Positions 62,566 through 64,000 of a DNA stretch of 64,000 nucleotides are shown one piece after another (the stretch's first letter is position 1; each line of letters starts with the position of its first letter). The notes beneath the pieces were generated by a model. It was not told the DNA's origin. It saw only the letters and a program-made list of their open reading frames with translations, and did not search any database. Origin of the DNA: Ruminococcus flavefaciens (GTDB taxonomy: Bacteria > Bacillota > Clostridia > Oscillospirales > Ruminococcaceae); contig CACYSQ010000006.1 of assembly GCA_902777125.1 (NCBI GenBank), positions 124,001 to 188,000 of the forward strand, given 5' to 3'. The translations under genes and the position numbers were made by a program.

Positions 62566-64000
62566 ATGGCAAGTAAACTCTCACTCGGCATTGACGTTGG
62601 CTCGACTACCGTCAAGACCGTCATTACCGATACCGACGGAAATATCCTTTATTCCAAATACCAGCGCCACCTTTCAAAGGTCAAGGAGACCGTTACCGAC
62701 CAGCTCAAACTCATTCGCGCCGATTACCCCAATGAGACCTTCAATGCCTGTATAACCGGCTCGGCAGGTCTCGGCCTTGCGAATTCCTCCGGCGTTTCGT
62801 TCGTTCAGGAGGTACACGCGGCTTTTCTTGCGGTAAAGAAGTCCTATCCGGACGCCGATGCTGTTATCGAGCTCGGCGGTGAGGACGCAAAGATAATCTT
62901 CCTCACAGGCGGAGTTGAGCAGCGTATGAACGGCTCATGTGCCGGAGGTACGGGCGCTTTCATCGACCAGATGGCTACACTTCTCGGCATTACCGCCGAT
63001 GAGCTCGATGAGCTCTCACTCCGCGCACAGAAGGTCTACCCTATCGCATCACGCTGCGGAGTTTTTGCCAAGTCCGATATCCAGCCCCTCCTCAATCAGG
63101 GCGCAAGGCGTGAGGACATTGCCGCGAGCATCTTTCAGGCTGTTGTAGACCAGACCGTTTCCGGTCTTGCTCAGGGACGCTCTATCGAGGGAAAGGTACT
63201 CTTTCTCGGCGGACCGCTGTTCTTCCTGAAGGGTCTGAGAAAGGCTTTCGTGAACACCCTCGGTCTCGATGATGAACACGCACTGTTCCCGGACGCAGCT
63301 CCGGTTTTCGTGTCATACGGCTGCTCTCTCTATGCGGCGACCTCCGCGGACAGCTATGACATCGACGACCTTATCGAAAAAATATCCAAGGCTAAGGCAT
63401 CCGACAATATCGTTACCGGCGAGCCTCTTTTCCGTTCACAGGCTGAGTACGACGAATTCATCAGCCGCCACAAGAAATTCGACCTCGGATATGCCGATAT
63501 CCGTACATATGAGGGCGATGCCTACCTCGGCATAGACGCCGGCTCGACGACCACGAAGCTGGTCCTCATAACGGACGACGGACGCATTCTCTACCACTAC
63601 TACTCGTCAAATCAGGGTCAGCCCCTCGACAAGATATCCGAACAGCTCAGGCAGATATACTCCGTTATGAATCCCGGCATCACCATAAGGGGCTCGGCTG
63701 TAACAGGCTACGGCGAGGACCTCATAAAAGCCGGTCTTTCCGTGGATCACGGCATCGTCGAGACCGTTGCACACTTCAAGGCAGCCGCTTATTTCTGTCC
63801 GGACGTTGACTTCATCATCGACATCGGCGGTCAGGATATCAAGTGCTTCAAGATAAAGAACAAGAGCATCGACAGCATCATGCTCAACGAGGCTTGTTCC
63901 TCGGGCTGCGGCTCGTTCATACAGACCTTCGCAATGGCACTCGGCTACGATATCGCGGAATTCTCCCAGCTCGGACTTTTCGCGGAGCACCCGGTCGACC
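62566..64000 (+). CDS. Acyl-CoA dehydratase activase-like protein (HgdC/BadF family; 3' end outside window)
   Basis: The ATG at 62566, behind GAGGTG, opens a frame that runs off the window, so 478 residues are visible. Two ASKHA ATPase domains lie in tandem: the first with [22 protein letters not shown] and GGEDAKII plus a cluster [12 protein letters not shown]; the second with [32 protein letters not shown] and [10 protein letters not shown]. Cysteines in these motifs bind the [4Fe-4S] cluster of activators of 2-hydroxyacyl-CoA dehydratases. The double-domain form is the large (about 1,400-residue) activase-dehydratase fusion common in anaerobes; the substrate is unknown. Confidence 0.9.
   Translation, partial: MASKLSLGIDVGSTTVKTVITDTDGNILYSKYQRHLSKVKETVTDQLKLIRADYPNETFNACITGSAGLGLANSSGVSFVQEVHAAFLAVKKSYPDADAVIELGGEDAKIIFLTGGVEQRMNGSCAGGTGAFIDQMATLLGITADELDELSLRAQKVYPIASRCGVFAKSDIQPLLNQGARREDIAASIFQAVVDQTVSGLAQGRSIEGKVLFLGGPLFFLKGLRKAFVNTLGLDDEHALFPDAAPVFVSYGCSLYAATSADSYDIDDLIEKISKAKASDNIVTGEPLFRSQAEYDEFISRHKKFDLGYADIRTYEGDAYLGIDAGSTTTKLVLITDDGRILYHYYSSNQGQPLDKISEQLRQIYSVMNPGITIRGSAVTGYGEDLIKAGLSVDHGIVETVAHFKAAAYFCPDVDFIIDIGGQDIKCFKIKNKSIDSIMLNEACSSGCGSFIQTFAMALGYDIAEFSQLGLFAEHPVD

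Overview
The window looks like a chromosomal segment from a Ruminococcus-type gut Clostridium (Oscillospirales). The grounds are the dnaA-dnaN-yaaA-recF-remB-gyrB-gyrA block, HrcA/CIRCE control of heat-shock genes, TTGACA-N17-TATAAT promoters, AGGAGG ribosome sites with many GTG/TTG starts, Thr-rich linkers in exported proteins, and Firmicute protein families. The genus is inferred from style, not from a marker gene. The window opens inside dnaA and ends inside a large CoA-enzyme activase gene.

Layout. 1-12 kb (+): replication initiation, sliding clamp, recF, remB and both gyrase subunits, with a REP-associated tyrosine transposase (RAYT) wedged between remB and gyrB and three unknown membrane proteins between gyrB and gyrA. 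12-18 kb: YtaF-like membrane protein, TIM-barrel epimerase, nrdR, pseudouridine synthase, a multi-sugar ABC ATPase and small lipoproteins, then a cluster of DnaA boxes at 18.0-18.2 kb. 18.4-26 kb (-): carB, then (in transcription order) SRP RNA, a TPR protein, dnaX, ybaB and recR; recR ends in four tandem terminator-like repeats. 26.7-29.1 kb (+): an FHA / PP2C phosphatase / membrane-protein operon. 29.4-31.8 kb (-): secDF. 32-39.3 kb (-): a rearranged F1Fo ATP synthase operon with delta and alpha fused, a flavin-fold oxidase gene inserted between gamma and beta, and large palindromes between cistrons. 40.4-47.3 kb (-): a polysaccharide cluster that should make GDP-D-rhamnose (manC, gmd, rmd) and use it through two glycosyltransferases and a polyprenyl-phosphate sugar transferase. 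47.8-50.7 kb (-): SleB-like hydrolase and glycyl-tRNA synthetase. 51-56.4 kb (+): hrcA-grpE-dnaK-(54-aa membrane protein)-dnaJ. 56.4-64 kb: a gene whose ribosome site is buried in a strong hairpin, a recR fragment, a structured RNA with its own promoter and terminator, mscL, a repeat-rich zinc-ribbon protein, a VanY-type carboxypeptidase and the start of the activase.

The most unusual layer is non-coding. Short palindromes with a GTAG (or CTAC) foot recur at least a dozen times, often as inverted pairs, and two lie inside the coding sequence of the RAYT that probably mobilises the family. Other families are AATTGAGAAT-bounded elements, a six-hairpin composite, a 21-bp-arm palindrome, and a terminator unit amplified four times. 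The best candidates for new biology are the RAYT/REP system, the delta-alpha fusion with a 119-bp palindrome after atpE, the DnaA-box cluster 17 kb from dnaA, the ribosome-site-sequestering hairpin at 56.7 kb, the RNA at 57.5 kb and the recR fragment beside it.

All calls come from reading the sequence and from recalled family knowledge; no database search, folding or skew calculation was run.
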